A stretch of 64,000 nucleotides of DNA from SFLA01 sp045595785 (GTDB lineage Bacteria; Bacillota; Clostridia; Oscillospirales; CAG-382): positions 15,824 through 79,823 of the forward strand of contig JAZOBE010000007.1 in the NCBI GenBank assembly GCA_045595785.1. Direction: 5' to 3'. Below the pieces are notes generated by a model that saw only the letters and a list, made by a program, of their open reading frames with translations, was not told where the DNA came from and made no database searches. Each line of letters starts with the position of its first letter. Within the stretch, counting starts at the first letter, position 1. Shown here one piece after another: positions 43,325 to 51,588 of the stretch. Both the position numbers and the translations under genes were made by a program.

Positions 43325-45580
43325 TTATTCTATTTCCTCGTTATATCTGAATTCCACGTAAATTATGGTACCGGGAGATACCAACGTTCCTGCAGGAACA
43401 CTCTGGGAGTAAACGTAACAATTGGTGTAGGTATCGTTGAATATACCGCTTACGGATATATTAAGATGACGGGAAGAAAGCACTTCGGATACCTTGGTAG
43501 GCGACATACCGTCAAGATCGGGCATAAGGATCATTTCGGATGTGTTGCTTCCCTCGGTATAAAGCACTACAACACCGTTTTCGGTATTCAGCTCCGCGCC
43601 TGCGCGGGGAAGCTGGTCCGTTACGGTAGTGCCGCTACCCTTTATATGAACCTTAAGACCAAGCTGTTCAAGGTCAAAGGTAGCAGTGTCAACGTCAGTG
43701 CCGCGGTAATCCTTTACGGTTGCCATTACGTCCGCACCGGTCTCGGTGGGAAGAATGCCCATATAAGGAAGCACCTCGGAAAGCACGTTGGAAACTATAG
43801 GTGCGGCAACGGAACTGCCGTATACTGCAGAAGTGGTTACGGTAGGATTATCCACCAAAACGAGAATTGCTATCTGAGGGTCTTCCGCAGGAGCAAAGGT
43901 AACACAGGACAGAACGTAATCGTCCTCCTCCACGGTATCCAGCTTCTGGGAGGTACCGGTTTTGGAGACCACGTTGTATCCGTTTACGGATGCGTTCTTG
44001 GTAGAATTGATAAGCGCCTTCATTATGATATCGCAGGTATCCTGGGATACTACCTGACGGGCGGTATCATAAGTAATATTCTCTATTACGTTTCCGTCGG
44101 AATCGGTTATCTGCTTAACAAGATGTGGAGTTACCAGATGTCCGCCGTTTGCAATCGTGCAAAGCGCGCGGATATGCTGAATGGGAGTGACCTTAAAGCC
44201 CTGTCCGAAGGAGGCGGAGGCAAGGTCTACTACGCTGAGGGAGGAGGAATATATACTGCCGCCCTCACCAAGGAAATCGGAGCCGATCTTTTCGGTATAG
44301 CCGAACAGATCAAAATATTCCTGAAATCTATCTTCGCCTATCTTCTGGCTTATCTGTATAAATGCAGGGTTGCAGGAGTTGTATATTGCCTGAGCGAACA
44401 CCTGAGTACCGTGTACCTTTTTACCGTATACGTGGCACTTGATGGGAACACCTGCTATAAAATATCTGCCCTCGCAAATAAAGGTTTCGGTTTCGGTGAT
44501 ACAGCCTTCGTCCAAAGCAATGGCGGAGGTTATCATCTTAAAGGTTGAGCCGGGCTCGTAGGTGGAGCTTACCGCAAAGTTTGCCCACATCTTATAGCGA
44601 AGCTCTGCCTGATACTCCGCCTTTTCCTCTTCTGTGCCTTCAAAAGCGTTCAAAAGCTCCATATAAGGCTGAGAAAGGACGGAATAATCATTAAGGTCGA
44701 AGGAGGGATAGTTTGCCATTCCCAGAACCTCGCCCGTATTAACGTCGCATATAATTCCGGTTACGGTTCCGGAGGGCTTGGTTTCCTCATACGCCTGACG
44801 AAGATATTTTTCAAGTATAGACTGGATGGACCAGTCAATGGTGGAAACCACGTTATATCCGTCGATAGCGTCGATATAGCTTTCGTAATCAAAGGGTATC
44901 TCATTACCGTTTGCATCAGTCGCCTTTACAACACGGCCGTCAACACCGGTTAGAAATTCGTCATAGGTATATTCAAGACCCTGCAGACCGTTGTTTTCGT
45001 TACCGGTAAAGCCGAGAATATGGCAACCAAGCTGTCCGTAAGGATAATAACGCTTGGTGGATTCCTCAAGATGGACGATATTGGTAAGTCCGTTATCGGC
45101 AATAAGCCGTCTTACAGCGTCCTCCTCTTCGGAGGAAAGCTCTTTTTTAATCATTTCATATTTACGGTTTACCTTTTCCGCTTTTTCACGGATAAAGCTT
45201 TCCTCTACGCTGAGTATGCGTGAAAGCTCTTTTATTACAAACTCCTTGACCTCATCTGTAGGGTTGCCGCTTTCATCCTTAAGAGGGATATCCGCAGGAG
45301 AAATAAAGCAGTTTTGCACGGTAATGGTGGTAGCAAGAGGAGTGCCGTTTCGGTCAACTATATTACCGCGCTTGGCGTCTATAGTCAGCTCGTGGGTATA
45401 CTGCTCCTGTGCAGCGTTACGGTATTCCTCTCCGTCTACAAACTGTATCTTGGCTACACGATATATGAGGAAGGAAAAGATGAGCACAAAGGCTATGGTA
45501 ATGATAACACCGCGCTTGAAGAAAAGCTTACTTGTAACGCCTACCTCTGTTCCCGTTATATGCTTTTGATTGTTTTCCAA
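43325..45580 (-). CDS. Class B penicillin-binding protein with two PASTA domains (SpoVD/FtsI-like)
   Basis: 751 residues. One N-terminal membrane helix (about 24-44), dimerisation domain (RGNIVDRNGTPLA), then the transpeptidase with Ser345 in PGSTFKM, SCN in YNSCNPAF and K540-T-G-T. Two PASTA repeats fill about 615-750. It crosslinks septal or spore wall peptidoglycan with FtsW or SpoVE. TTG at 45580 is the start, eight bases after GGAGGG. Architecture with PASTA repeats suits SpoVD or Pbp2x types; its place in the cluster suits the division PBP. Confidence 0.93.
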   Translation of the reverse strand: MENNQKHITGTEVGVTSKLFFKRGVIITIAFVLIFSFLIYRVAKIQFVDGEEYRNAAQEQYTHELTIDAKRGNIVDRNGTPLATTITVQNCFISPADIPLKDESGNPTDEVKEFVIKELSRILSVEESFIREKAEKVNRKYEMIKKELSSEEEDAVRRLIADNGLTNIVHLEESTKRYYPYGQLGCHILGFTGNENNGLQGLEYTYDEFLTGVDGRVVKATDANGNEIPFDYESYIDAIDGYNVVSTIDWSIQSILEKYLRQAYEETKPSGTVTGIICDVNTGEVLGMANYPSFDLNDYSVLSQPYMELLNAFEGTEEEKAEYQAELRYKMWANFAVSSTYEPGSTFKMITSAIALDEGCITETETFICEGRYFIAGVPIKCHVYGKKVHGTQVFAQAIYNSCNPAFIQISQKIGEDRFQEYFDLFGYTEKIGSDFLGEGGSIYSSSLSVVDLASASFGQGFKVTPIQHIRALCTIANGGHLVTPHLVKQITDSDGNVIENITYDTARQVVSQDTCDIIMKALINSTKNASVNGYNVVSKTGTSQKLDTVEEDDYVLSCVTFAPAEDPQIAILVLVDNPTVTTSAVYGSSVAAPIVSNVLSEVLPYMGILPTETGADVMATVKDYRGTDVDTATFDLEQLGLKVHIKGSGTTVTDQLPRAGAELNTENGVVVLYTEGSNTSEMILMPDLDGMSPTKVSEVLSSRHLNISVSGIFNDTYTNCYVYSQSVPAGTLVSPGTIIYVEFRYNEEIE

Positions 45581-45593
45581 AATTAAATCCCTC

Positions 45594-45607
45594 CGCCCTG
45601 AAGGGCG
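45594..45607 (-). promoter_or_regulatory. Tetraloop hairpin just upstream of the PBP ribosome site
   Basis: CGCCC-TGAA-GGGCG (plus-strand reading) forms a tight hairpin whose end touches the GGAGGG ribosome-binding site of the PBP gene on the minus-strand mRNA. It could tune translation. Confidence 0.45.
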
Positions 45608-45622
45608 CGTTAGTTAAAATAA

Positions 45623-45649
45623 GGGTAAAGCCGTATTTCAACTTTACCC
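45623..45649 (-). promoter_or_regulatory. Intercistronic hairpin between ftsL and PBP genes
   Basis: GGGTAAAG and CTTTACCC arms with an 11-base loop in the 112-base gap, and no T tract. Possibly an RNA-processing or weak termination signal; I see no promoter in the gap. Confidence 0.35.
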
Positions 45650-45692
45650 CTCTCTGAATAATTATATTCGCCGTACCTTGCGGTCTATGCGC

Positions 45693-46259
45693 TTAATTAA
45701 AAATATCTCTGAAAGCTTCCGCCATACCCGATAACATTACACCCAGACCGCCGTTGGTATCGTCATATTCGATAACCTCGCTCTTTGCGGTAACGCTGTT
45801 GGTCTGTACGTGCTTGGGAATGAGGGTCTCACGCTTGACCATACCAAGCTCGTTTTCGGCATATTCACGGATATAGGTAAGGTCATCCTTTTGTGCCAGC
45901 TTTTGCTCCAAAATATCCTGCTCGTGCTGAAGTGAGGATATCTTCTTATCAAGATCGCCAAGCTCGCTGTTATATCTGTCTATCTCCGCGTAGTTGATTA
46001 TCATAAATGAGAACAACGCGGTAAAGATGAGTGCGGTGAATATGGTGCCGATGGGAAGAGGCGTGCGCTCCTTCTTGCGCTCGGTGCGGATAGGCATCTC
46101 ACGGACAGCCACCATATTGCTTTTTTTACGCACTACCGGCTTTGCGCTTCTTTGGGACGTGTGTACAGAGTTAATGCCAGCATCCGTTCCGACAGAAAGC
46201 GACGGCTTTATGGTTTGTACGCTTTTTTTCGACACCGCGGTGGGTTTCCGTTCAGCCAT
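45693..46259 (-). CDS. ftsL: FtsL-like septum formation protein
   Basis: 188 residues. A long basic, Ser/Thr-rich cytoplasmic tail (about 1-70), one membrane helix (about 73-92: IGTIFTALIFTALFSFMII), a coiled coil (about 95-135: DLDKKISSLQHEQDILEQKL) and a terminal stretch with ENELGMVKRE. The shape and place between rsmH and the PBP gene identify FtsL. DivIC-type proteins look alike, so sequence alone would be ambiguous. Confidence 0.85.
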   Translation of the reverse strand: MAERKPTAVSKKSVQTIKPSLSVGTDAGINSVHTSQRSAKPVVRKKSNMVAVREMPIRTERKKERTPLPIGTIFTALIFTALFSFMIINYAEIDRYNSELGDLDKKISSLQHEQDILEQKLAQKDDLTYIREYAENELGMVKRETLIPKHVQTNSVTAKSEVIEYDDTNGGLGVMLSGMAEAFRDIFN

Positions 46260-46282
46260 TTTTATTTCCTCTCAAATACTAA

Positions 46283-47206
46283 TCAAATACCTTCCGCCGC
46301 TCTCAGTTTCGCTGAATGTGAACGGCTGTTTTCGTTTAATTCCTTTTCCGACGGAAGCACGGGATGTCTTGTTACTACCCTTACCGTCGCCACCTTATTG
46401 CACATACACACGGGGAAATCCTTGGGACAAATACAAGGAGACGCCAACGTTGCAAAGGTGTTTTTTACTATACGGTCTTCCAATGAATGGAAGCTTATTA
46501 CTGCAATTCGTCCGCCCTTTTTAAGTCTTGCGGAAGCAGACTCCAGCGCCTTGCCCACAGAAGCAAGCTCGCCGTTTACCTCGATACGGATTGCCTGAAA
46601 GGTGCGCTTGGCGGGATGACCGCCCTTTCCTTTATCCGGCACCGCAGAAGCGATAACGGAAGCCAGTTTACCCGTAGTTGTAATAGGCTGGGTTTCACGC
46701 TCCTTTACAATACGGGACGCTATTTTACGGGAGAACTTTTCCTCACCGTATTCGTATATTATTCTAGCCAACTCATACTCCGAATATGTGTTTACCACGT
46801 CGTAGGCGGTGATGCCGCAGGAGGTATCCATACGCATATCCAATGGCGCATCGTTTATATAAGAAAAACCACGCTCGGGAGTATCAAGCTGATAAGACGA
46901 AACTCCGAGATCAAACAAAAATCCGTCTGCCTTTTCGATGCCCAGATCGTCAAGAACTGCGGCAACGTCCTCATAATTACTTTTATAAGGAGTAAAGCGA
47001 GAATCGTTTATCTTTTGTCTTGCGTTTTCCAACGCATCGTTATCCCGGTCGATACCGATGACCCTTCCGTTCTCGCCAAGGCGGGAAAGGATGAGAGAGG
47101 TATGGCCCGCGCCACCCAAAGTGCAATCCACGTAAATGCCGTCAGGCTTAATGTCCAGCAACTCCAGACATTCCTCTGCAAGCACCGAATAATGCTTAAA
47201 CTCCAT
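46283..47206 (-). CDS. rsmH: 16S rRNA (cytosine-1402-N4)-methyltransferase RsmH
   Basis: 307 residues from MEFKHYSVLAEE. DCTLGGAGHTSLIL binds SAM; DLGVSSYQLD, RGFSY and HSLEDRIVKNTF are family motifs, with CICPKDFPVCMCN near the end. The frame runs 31 codons further into mraZ, but ATG 47206, one base after the mraZ stop, matches the family start. Standard mraZ-rsmH pair. Confidence 0.96.
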   Translation of the reverse strand: MEFKHYSVLAEECLELLDIKPDGIYVDCTLGGAGHTSLILSRLGENGRVIGIDRDNDALENARQKINDSRFTPYKSNYEDVAAVLDDLGIEKADGFLFDLGVSSYQLDTPERGFSYINDAPLDMRMDTSCGITAYDVVNTYSEYELARIIYEYGEEKFSRKIASRIVKERETQPITTTGKLASVIASAVPDKGKGGHPAKRTFQAIRIEVNGELASVGKALESASARLKKGGRIAVISFHSLEDRIVKNTFATLASPCICPKDFPVCMCNKVATVRVVTRHPVLPSEKELNENSRSHSAKLRAAEGI

Positions 47207-47207
47207 A

Positions 47208-47627
47208 TCAGAATCCCATGGTAAGAAGCTGTGCGGTAATAGCCTCGCTGTCCAGACTGGACTGCTCTGCTTCCCACTCCGCTTCCGACCATATTTCAAG
47301 ATGGGTACGGTTGCCGATAATGACTACGTTCTTCTCCAGACCTGCAAACTCTCTGTGTAAAGGAGACAGTGCGATTCTGCCCTGTCCATCCAAGGAGGAT
47401 TCGTTTGCGCCGGAATAAAAATACAGTTTTATATGGCGAGCCTGAGCAGCGGCAAGAGTATCAAGCCGTGCGCAGAAATCATTCCAAGCCTCATCCGTAA
47501 ATACCTGCAGACATTTGCCGATACCCTTGCAGACCCAGAACTTTTCACCAAGCTCTTCTCTTAATTTGGCGGGCAGGAACAATCTGCCCTTGGCATCCAG
47601 CGTATGTCTATATTCACCGAAGAACAT
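47208..47627 (-). CDS. mraZ: Transcriptional regulator MraZ
   Basis: 139 residues with two AbrB-like repeats, each with a D-x-K-GR-type motif: TLDAKGRLFLPAKLRE and SLDGQGRIALSPLHRE. MraZ binds its own promoter and regulates the division cluster. AAGGAGGG precedes the ATG. Likely binding boxes are present upstream. Confidence 0.97.
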   Translation of the reverse strand: MFFGEYRHTLDAKGRLFLPAKLREELGEKFWVCKGIGKCLQVFTDEAWNDFCARLDTLAAAQARHIKLYFYSGANESSLDGQGRIALSPLHREFAGLEKNVVIIGNRTHLEIWSEAEWEAEQSSLDSEAITAQLLTMGF

Positions 47628-47696
47628 TATTCCGACCCTCCTTAACTGTAAAATAATAACAAAACGGGAAATTTATGGGAAAACGGTGTTATATAC

Positions 47697-47711
47697 TCCC
47701 ACTTTCCCCCA
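47697..47711 (-). promoter_or_regulatory. Two MraZ-binding boxes
   Basis: On the minus strand TGGGG (47711-47707) and TGGGA (47701-47697) are direct repeats ten bases apart, the arrangement bound by MraZ in other bacteria. They start nine bases after the -10 and so cover the transcription start. Confidence 0.75.
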
Positions 47712-47719
47712 CAAAACAT

Positions 47720-47748
47720 ATTATATACAAGCCGCAAAGAAAAAGCAA
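47720..47748 (-). promoter_or_regulatory. Promoter of the mraZ division cluster
   Basis: Minus-strand TTGCTT (47748-47743), 17-base spacer, TATAAT (47725-47720), about 93 bases before mraZ. Confidence 0.75.
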
Positions 47749-47892
47749 TACCTTTTGGGAAAAATTTTTATATTATGTAAAATAAATTATTAAGATATTA
47801 CCCGTGTTTTTGGTTCTTTTTGCCATTATTGGATATGTTTTGCCAAAAGAAGAAAATAATTATGTAAACAAACATCCGTTCGGCAAAAAGTA

Positions 47893-47921
47893 TTGAATGA
47901 TGACAGTAATTATGGTATAAT
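47893..47921 (+). promoter_or_regulatory. Promoter of the unknown gene at 47949
   Basis: TTGAAT (47893-47898), 17-base spacer, TATAAT (47916-47921). The expected start of transcription near 47928 makes a GTG at 47937 too close, favouring ATG 47949. Confidence 0.75.
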
Positions 47922-47948
47922 AACTGAGGAAAGAAGGTGTTTGCGTTT

Positions 47949-49358
47949 ATGAATAAAAGCTCATCACTTGTCGTAGACGAGTCTGCCGCCGGCATGTCTC
48001 CCAAAGTGCTGAATGCGTTGTCCCAGATGGTGGAGGACGAGATATTTCCGGAATGGACTAACACACAAAACGGAATTGAAATAGTTATAGAAAACAGCAA
48101 AGCGCTGTATCGCACCATAACTCTTTGTGATTGCACCGCATCCTATGAATTGCGCGAAAGCTATATAAAATCTGCGCTTTTATCATATTCCGATACGGCA
48201 AACACATATACTCTCGCGGTAACTCTCGGTGATGACAGCAAACAATATCTGCGGTTTTCCGATGCTGTTCTTGGCACACCGCAGGTGTTTGACTGTATGG
48301 AAACCTACTTTTTGGCGGAAAATCCTTGGCGGTATTTGAGCCATATTGCTATAATGATATTATCAAAAGCAGAAAACGCGCCCGAAACACTTAACGAAAA
48401 AGAAAAAGAGCTTATTCCCTTGTTAAAAGAAATAAGCTATTTCAGCGGTGCGACTGAGTTGTATTTTGAGTGGTCATTCCCATGCCTTATTGCTTATGCG
48501 GAAAAACACTGTCATAAGAACATGATAAAAGCGCTTAACAACGTTAAAAAAGAAAAAAGAAGCTACGTCCGCGCATATTCGTTAAGCAACTCTCTTTCCC
48601 ATTTTCGGTACCGACCTCTTTGGTATGAGATCTACAACGAGATAAAGGACAGCCAAAAGGAATACACCGACAGAGCGCTGGTAACCGCAAAAAGCGAAAT
48701 GCGGGAGGAATACAGAAAAACCGTAGACAAAGTTATGCATTCTCACGGGTATTCCGGTTCATACCCCGACTATATGAAAAAAGACCGCACTCACGGCATT
48801 GTAACTGCCAATTCGTACGGACTTTCATATTTTATAAGCAACGAAAAGAACGTTGTACGCCGCATCCACTGTGTCGAATCTTATGCGGATGATAAGAGGA
48901 TAAACGTGGAGTTTTTATGCGGAAGTGCGTTTTTGAAAAAGAACGAAAAGCCTGAGGACACGGATATTAATTACTGTATGTTTGATTCCAAGGGAAGGAC
49001 CTTGTTTACCATTTTACGGTATGATGACACCGAAACTACGCTCGAGGAGGCAGCGGAGATTGCCGTAAAGCGTGCAGAACAAAAAAAGCTTACAAAGCAA
49101 GAAAGAAAGGCTGTGGCGAAATTCGACGTCCCTCCGCTCTTCACGTTTTTGGTGTGGTTCCTTTTGGGAGGCGGTATATTTTCAATACTGTTTACGTTGT
49201 TTATATTTATAATTACATTAGTTACGGCGCTGGTTGCCGGTGAGCCTGTGGGAGAAATGCTTAAAGATATTCCGTGGCTGTTCGTTATCGGAGCCACGTG
49301 GATAGGCTTTGGCGGTGCTATGGGAATTATTACCGCGCTGGGCGAAAGAAATAAATAA
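47949..49358 (+). CDS. Unknown protein with C-terminal membrane anchor
   Basis: 469 residues, family not recognised. Residues 1-390 are soluble and mostly helical and strand mixed, with a Cys-containing early part (TLCDCTASYE) and a charged region of K/E-rich helices (about 195-265). The C-terminus has two membrane helices (about 398-430 and 442-460) separated by a short GEPVGEMLKD loop, followed by GERNK. Thus a cytoplasmic body attached by its C-terminus is likely. It is transcribed alone, with its own promoter and terminator. Confidence 0.75.
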   Translation: MNKSSSLVVDESAAGMSPKVLNALSQMVEDEIFPEWTNTQNGIEIVIENSKALYRTITLCDCTASYELRESYIKSALLSYSDTANTYTLAVTLGDDSKQYLRFSDAVLGTPQVFDCMETYFLAENPWRYLSHIAIMILSKAENAPETLNEKEKELIPLLKEISYFSGATELYFEWSFPCLIAYAEKHCHKNMIKALNNVKKEKRSYVRAYSLSNSLSHFRYRPLWYEIYNEIKDSQKEYTDRALVTAKSEMREEYRKTVDKVMHSHGYSGSYPDYMKKDRTHGIVTANSYGLSYFISNEKNVVRRIHCVESYADDKRINVEFLCGSAFLKKNEKPEDTDINYCMFDSKGRTLFTILRYDDTETTLEEAAEIAVKRAEQKKLTKQERKAVAKFDVPPLFTFLVWFLLGGGIFSILFTLFIFIITLVTALVAGEPVGEMLKDIPWLFVIGATWIGFGGAMGIITALGERNK

Positions 49359-49360
49359 TT

Positions 49361-49392
49361 AAAAAACCTCCGAGTTTTCTCGGAGGTTTTTT
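49361..49392 (+). terminator. Terminator of the unknown gene
   Basis: Fourteen-base stem AAAAAACCTCCGAG / CTCGGAGGTTTTTT around TTTT, three bases after the stop codon. Symmetric, so it can also stop minus-strand transcripts. Confidence 0.92.
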
Positions 49393-49462
49393 ATTGACAC
49401 AGTTATAAATAAGCAAAAATATTTTGTGCGAGAATAATATATAGTTATTCTTTAAGCGTTAA

Positions 49463-49738
49463 TTACTGTTGCTTGGAAGCTGCATAGCATTCGCTGCAGT
49501 ATACCGGTCTGTCGTTAGAGGGCTGGAAGGGAACTTTTGCTTCCTTGCCGCACTGTGCACAAGTGGTTGTAAAGAGCTCTCTGGGAGCCTTGCCTGCGTT
49601 CTTTCTTGCGTCACGGCAAGGTTTGCATCTCTGGGGCTCGTTCTGGAAGCCGCGCTCTGCGTAAAACTCCTGCTCACCAGCGGTGAACACGAATTCAGCG
49701 CCGCAATCCTTACAAACCAATTTCTTGTCTTCGTACAT
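49463..49738 (-). CDS. Zinc-ribbon domain protein
   Basis: 91 residues with four cysteine pairs: CKDC, CKPC, CAQC and CSEC. The first two flank a conserved block (GAEFVFTAGEQEFYAERGF) and form one ribbon; the second two form another (KVPFQ between them). Such proteins are common in Clostridia and probably bind zinc and nucleic acid or protein, with no assigned job. ATG 49738 lies nine bases after GTGAGG; the frame continues five codons upstream without a better site. Confidence 0.85.
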   Translation of the reverse strand: MYEDKKLVCKDCGAEFVFTAGEQEFYAERGFQNEPQRCKPCRDARKNAGKAPRELFTTTCAQCGKEAKVPFQPSNDRPVYCSECYAASKQQ

Positions 49739-49772
49739 GGGAAAATACCTCACTTGAAAAAAATTATTTTTC

Positions 49773-49789
49773 CCTCTGATTATCAGAGG
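49773..49789 (-). terminator. Possible terminator of the sigma factor gene
   Basis: CCTCTGA / TCAGAGG stem with a three-base loop in the 58-base gap after the sigma gene; on the minus strand an interrupted A/T run with seven Ts follows. Confidence 0.5.
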
Positions 49790-49796
49790 TTTTTAA

Positions 49797-50363
49797 CTAT
49801 ATTACGCGCTTTAACTTTGCACGGATACGCTGTACTGCGTTATCCACGCTTTTGATGTCTTTGCCGAGCTTCTCGCCTATCTCAGCATAAGAGGCATCTG
49901 CCAGATAAAGTTCAAACACCTTTGCTTCCAAAGGAGAAAGCGCTTTGAACAATCTGTCGTGAAGCAATTTTCCGGATTCCGAAACTAAGTATATTCCCTC
50001 CGGCGAATCGGCAGGCGGCGTCTCAAGCTCACCAAGAGGACTCGCGGACGGAAGCTCCGCAGAATTGCGGTTATAACGGCGAAGAGCGGTAATGATACTG
50101 TTCTTCATACAAGCAACCGCATATGTGGAAAATTGTGCCTTGCTGTCATCATAGCTGCGGACTGCCTTAAGCAGACCGATAAGCCCTTCCTGCAAAAGAT
50201 CTTCTCTTACAGATTCTGTTACCGAAAGCGTCCCGATATAAGAATTTATAAGACGGGAATACTTATGCATAAGAAGCGCGAACGCCAACGAATCCCCCTC
50301 ACGCGCGGAGGAGACCAGCAAAGCATCTTCGTTTGTAACGGGAGTGATATTTTCCATTAACAT
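49797..50363 (-). CDS. Sigma-70 family factor resembling SigH (Spo0H)
   Basis: 188 residues. Region 2 shows LLMHKYSRLINSYI, DLLQEGLIGLLKAVRSYD and FSTYAVACMKNSIITALRR. Region 4 shows LSPLEAKVFELYLADASYAEIGEKLGK and SVDNAVQRIRAKLKR. Regions 1 and 3 are absent. This matches the SigH/Spo0H group, which directs entry to sporulation or competence in Firmicutes. Two Met codons (50363, 50357) are possible; neither has a strong ribosome site. No spore-specific gene is nearby, so the sporulation role is inference. Confidence 0.85.
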   Translation of the reverse strand: MLMENITPVTNEDALLVSSAREGDSLAFALLMHKYSRLINSYIGTLSVTESVREDLLQEGLIGLLKAVRSYDDSKAQFSTYAVACMKNSIITALRRYNRNSAELPSASPLGELETPPADSPEGIYLVSESGKLLHDRLFKALSPLEAKVFELYLADASYAEIGEKLGKDIKSVDNAVQRIRAKLKRVI

Positions 50364-50404
50364 TTCTTGTTAATTTTTCACAAATTATACACCCACCAAG
50401 TAGT

Positions 50405-50432
50405 AGTATAACATAATTTTCCCCAATGTCAA
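50405..50432 (-). promoter_or_regulatory. Strong promoter of the SigH-like gene
   Basis: Minus-strand TTGACA (50432-50427), 16-base spacer, TATACT (50410-50405) with an extended TGT just before the -10. Confidence 0.8.
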
Positions 50433-50480
50433 GTAAAAAATTAACTTTTCCTTCAAAATTTCTTAATATTTTGTTATTTT

Positions 50481-51587
50481 CTAAAACCGTTTCATTATAC
50501 TTTCCATCTCGCCCATTTTGTTTTCCATATCACGAGCAAGACGTATCTGACAGCGCGCACGTACAAGGTTGTGCTCATCATAAGCAGTTTTGAAGTATGT
50601 GTCGCCGTTAAGGTAATCTGCGAGGAATCGGGTAGCGAGTTCAAGCGTTACTACCAAAGCACCCATAGGAAGAGTGTCTATTTCGCTTTCTCCAAGGTTG
50701 CCGTAAAGCTGGGGCACAAATCCGGATGCAAACTGATTAAACATATCCGTATCAAAAGAAACAAGGTCCAGATTTCTTTCGTCCTCAGCGGCGGTATTTG
50801 CGGCAAAGCGCACCGCGTCACCAAAATCATAAGCCGCATACCCCGGCATTACAGTATCAAGATCGATTACCGCCAGAGGGTTTCCCGTACCGGAATCGAA
50901 CATTACGTTATTGCACTTGGTATCGTTATGAGTAACGCGAAGCTGTATTTTTCCTTCCGCCGCAAGGTCACGGAAATAGCTTGCGTGACACGCCATTGAA
51001 CGGAGATAGTCTATCTCCTCCTGTGCGGAATTGACTCTTCCCGCCTTGTTTTCTAAAACAGCTTTTTCAAAATCCGCATATCTTTTCACAGTATCGTGGA
51101 AATGAGGAATAGTCTCGTACAGGGTTGATGCATCAAAATCCGAAAGGTTCTTTTGGAATTCACCGAAGGCGATACCCGTATTATGCATTATCTTAGCGGT
51201 GGGACGGCTGTTAAAGGTGCAGGAATTGGTAATAAAGCTGATAACACGCCAATAATTCCCATCATCCGAACGATAGATGTATTCCCCGTCGGGAGTATGG
51301 TACATCTTAAGCACACGGCGCTTGATGTCCCTCTCCCCTGCGGCAATAAGGCGGGAACGGATATGCTCGGTTATGCGGCAGACGTTAGAGATTATTTTTT
51401 CCGGCTCAAGAAAAACGCGGTGGTTTATACGCTGTACCAGATAAGTTCTGCCTCCGTCCTCATAGTCGGTGTGGACGGTATAGGTATCGTTAATATTTCC
51501 GCTTTTTATTACGTTGTAACCCAAAAAGCTTCCTTTTAATTTATATACTTTGCATATTTCTTCAAACGTCGGATTAAGTGATACCAT
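50481..51587 (-). CDS. Phosphotransferase-family sugar kinase-like protein
   Basis: 368 residues of the aminoglycoside phosphotransferase/choline kinase fold. The N-lobe has GNINDTYTV and Lys-region LVQRIN; the catalytic loop is THNDTKCNNVMFD and the metal-binding Asp lies in AVIDLDTVMPG. Relatives include N-acetylhexosamine 1-kinase. As the last gene of the glycogen operon it may phosphorylate glucose or a maltosaccharide released by the amylase, but substrate is inferred from position. GGAGG precedes the ATG two bases after the GH13 stop. Confidence 0.85.
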   Translation of the reverse strand: MVSLNPTFEEICKVYKLKGSFLGYNVIKSGNINDTYTVHTDYEDGGRTYLVQRINHRVFLEPEKIISNVCRITEHIRSRLIAAGERDIKRRVLKMYHTPDGEYIYRSDDGNYWRVISFITNSCTFNSRPTAKIMHNTGIAFGEFQKNLSDFDASTLYETIPHFHDTVKRYADFEKAVLENKAGRVNSAQEEIDYLRSMACHASYFRDLAAEGKIQLRVTHNDTKCNNVMFDSGTGNPLAVIDLDTVMPGYAAYDFGDAVRFAANTAAEDERNLDLVSFDTDMFNQFASGFVPQLYGNLGESEIDTLPMGALVVTLELATRFLADYLNGDTYFKTAYDEHNLVRARCQIRLARDMENKMGEMESIMKRF

Positions 51588-51588
51588 G

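Larger units (their letters stand above)
47628..47948. other. Divergent control region between mraZ and unknown gene
   Basis: 321 bases with no gene. It contains the mraZ promoter and MraZ boxes on one side and a sigma-A promoter at 47893-47921 on the other. The middle (about 47750-47890) is AT-rich with two TTTTGCC copies and nothing else I can name. Confidence 0.7.

Noticed and set aside
49394..49422. Perfect TTGACA at 49394 as a plus-strand promoter
   Set aside because: No acceptable -10 at 16-18 bases and no gene downstream on that strand.
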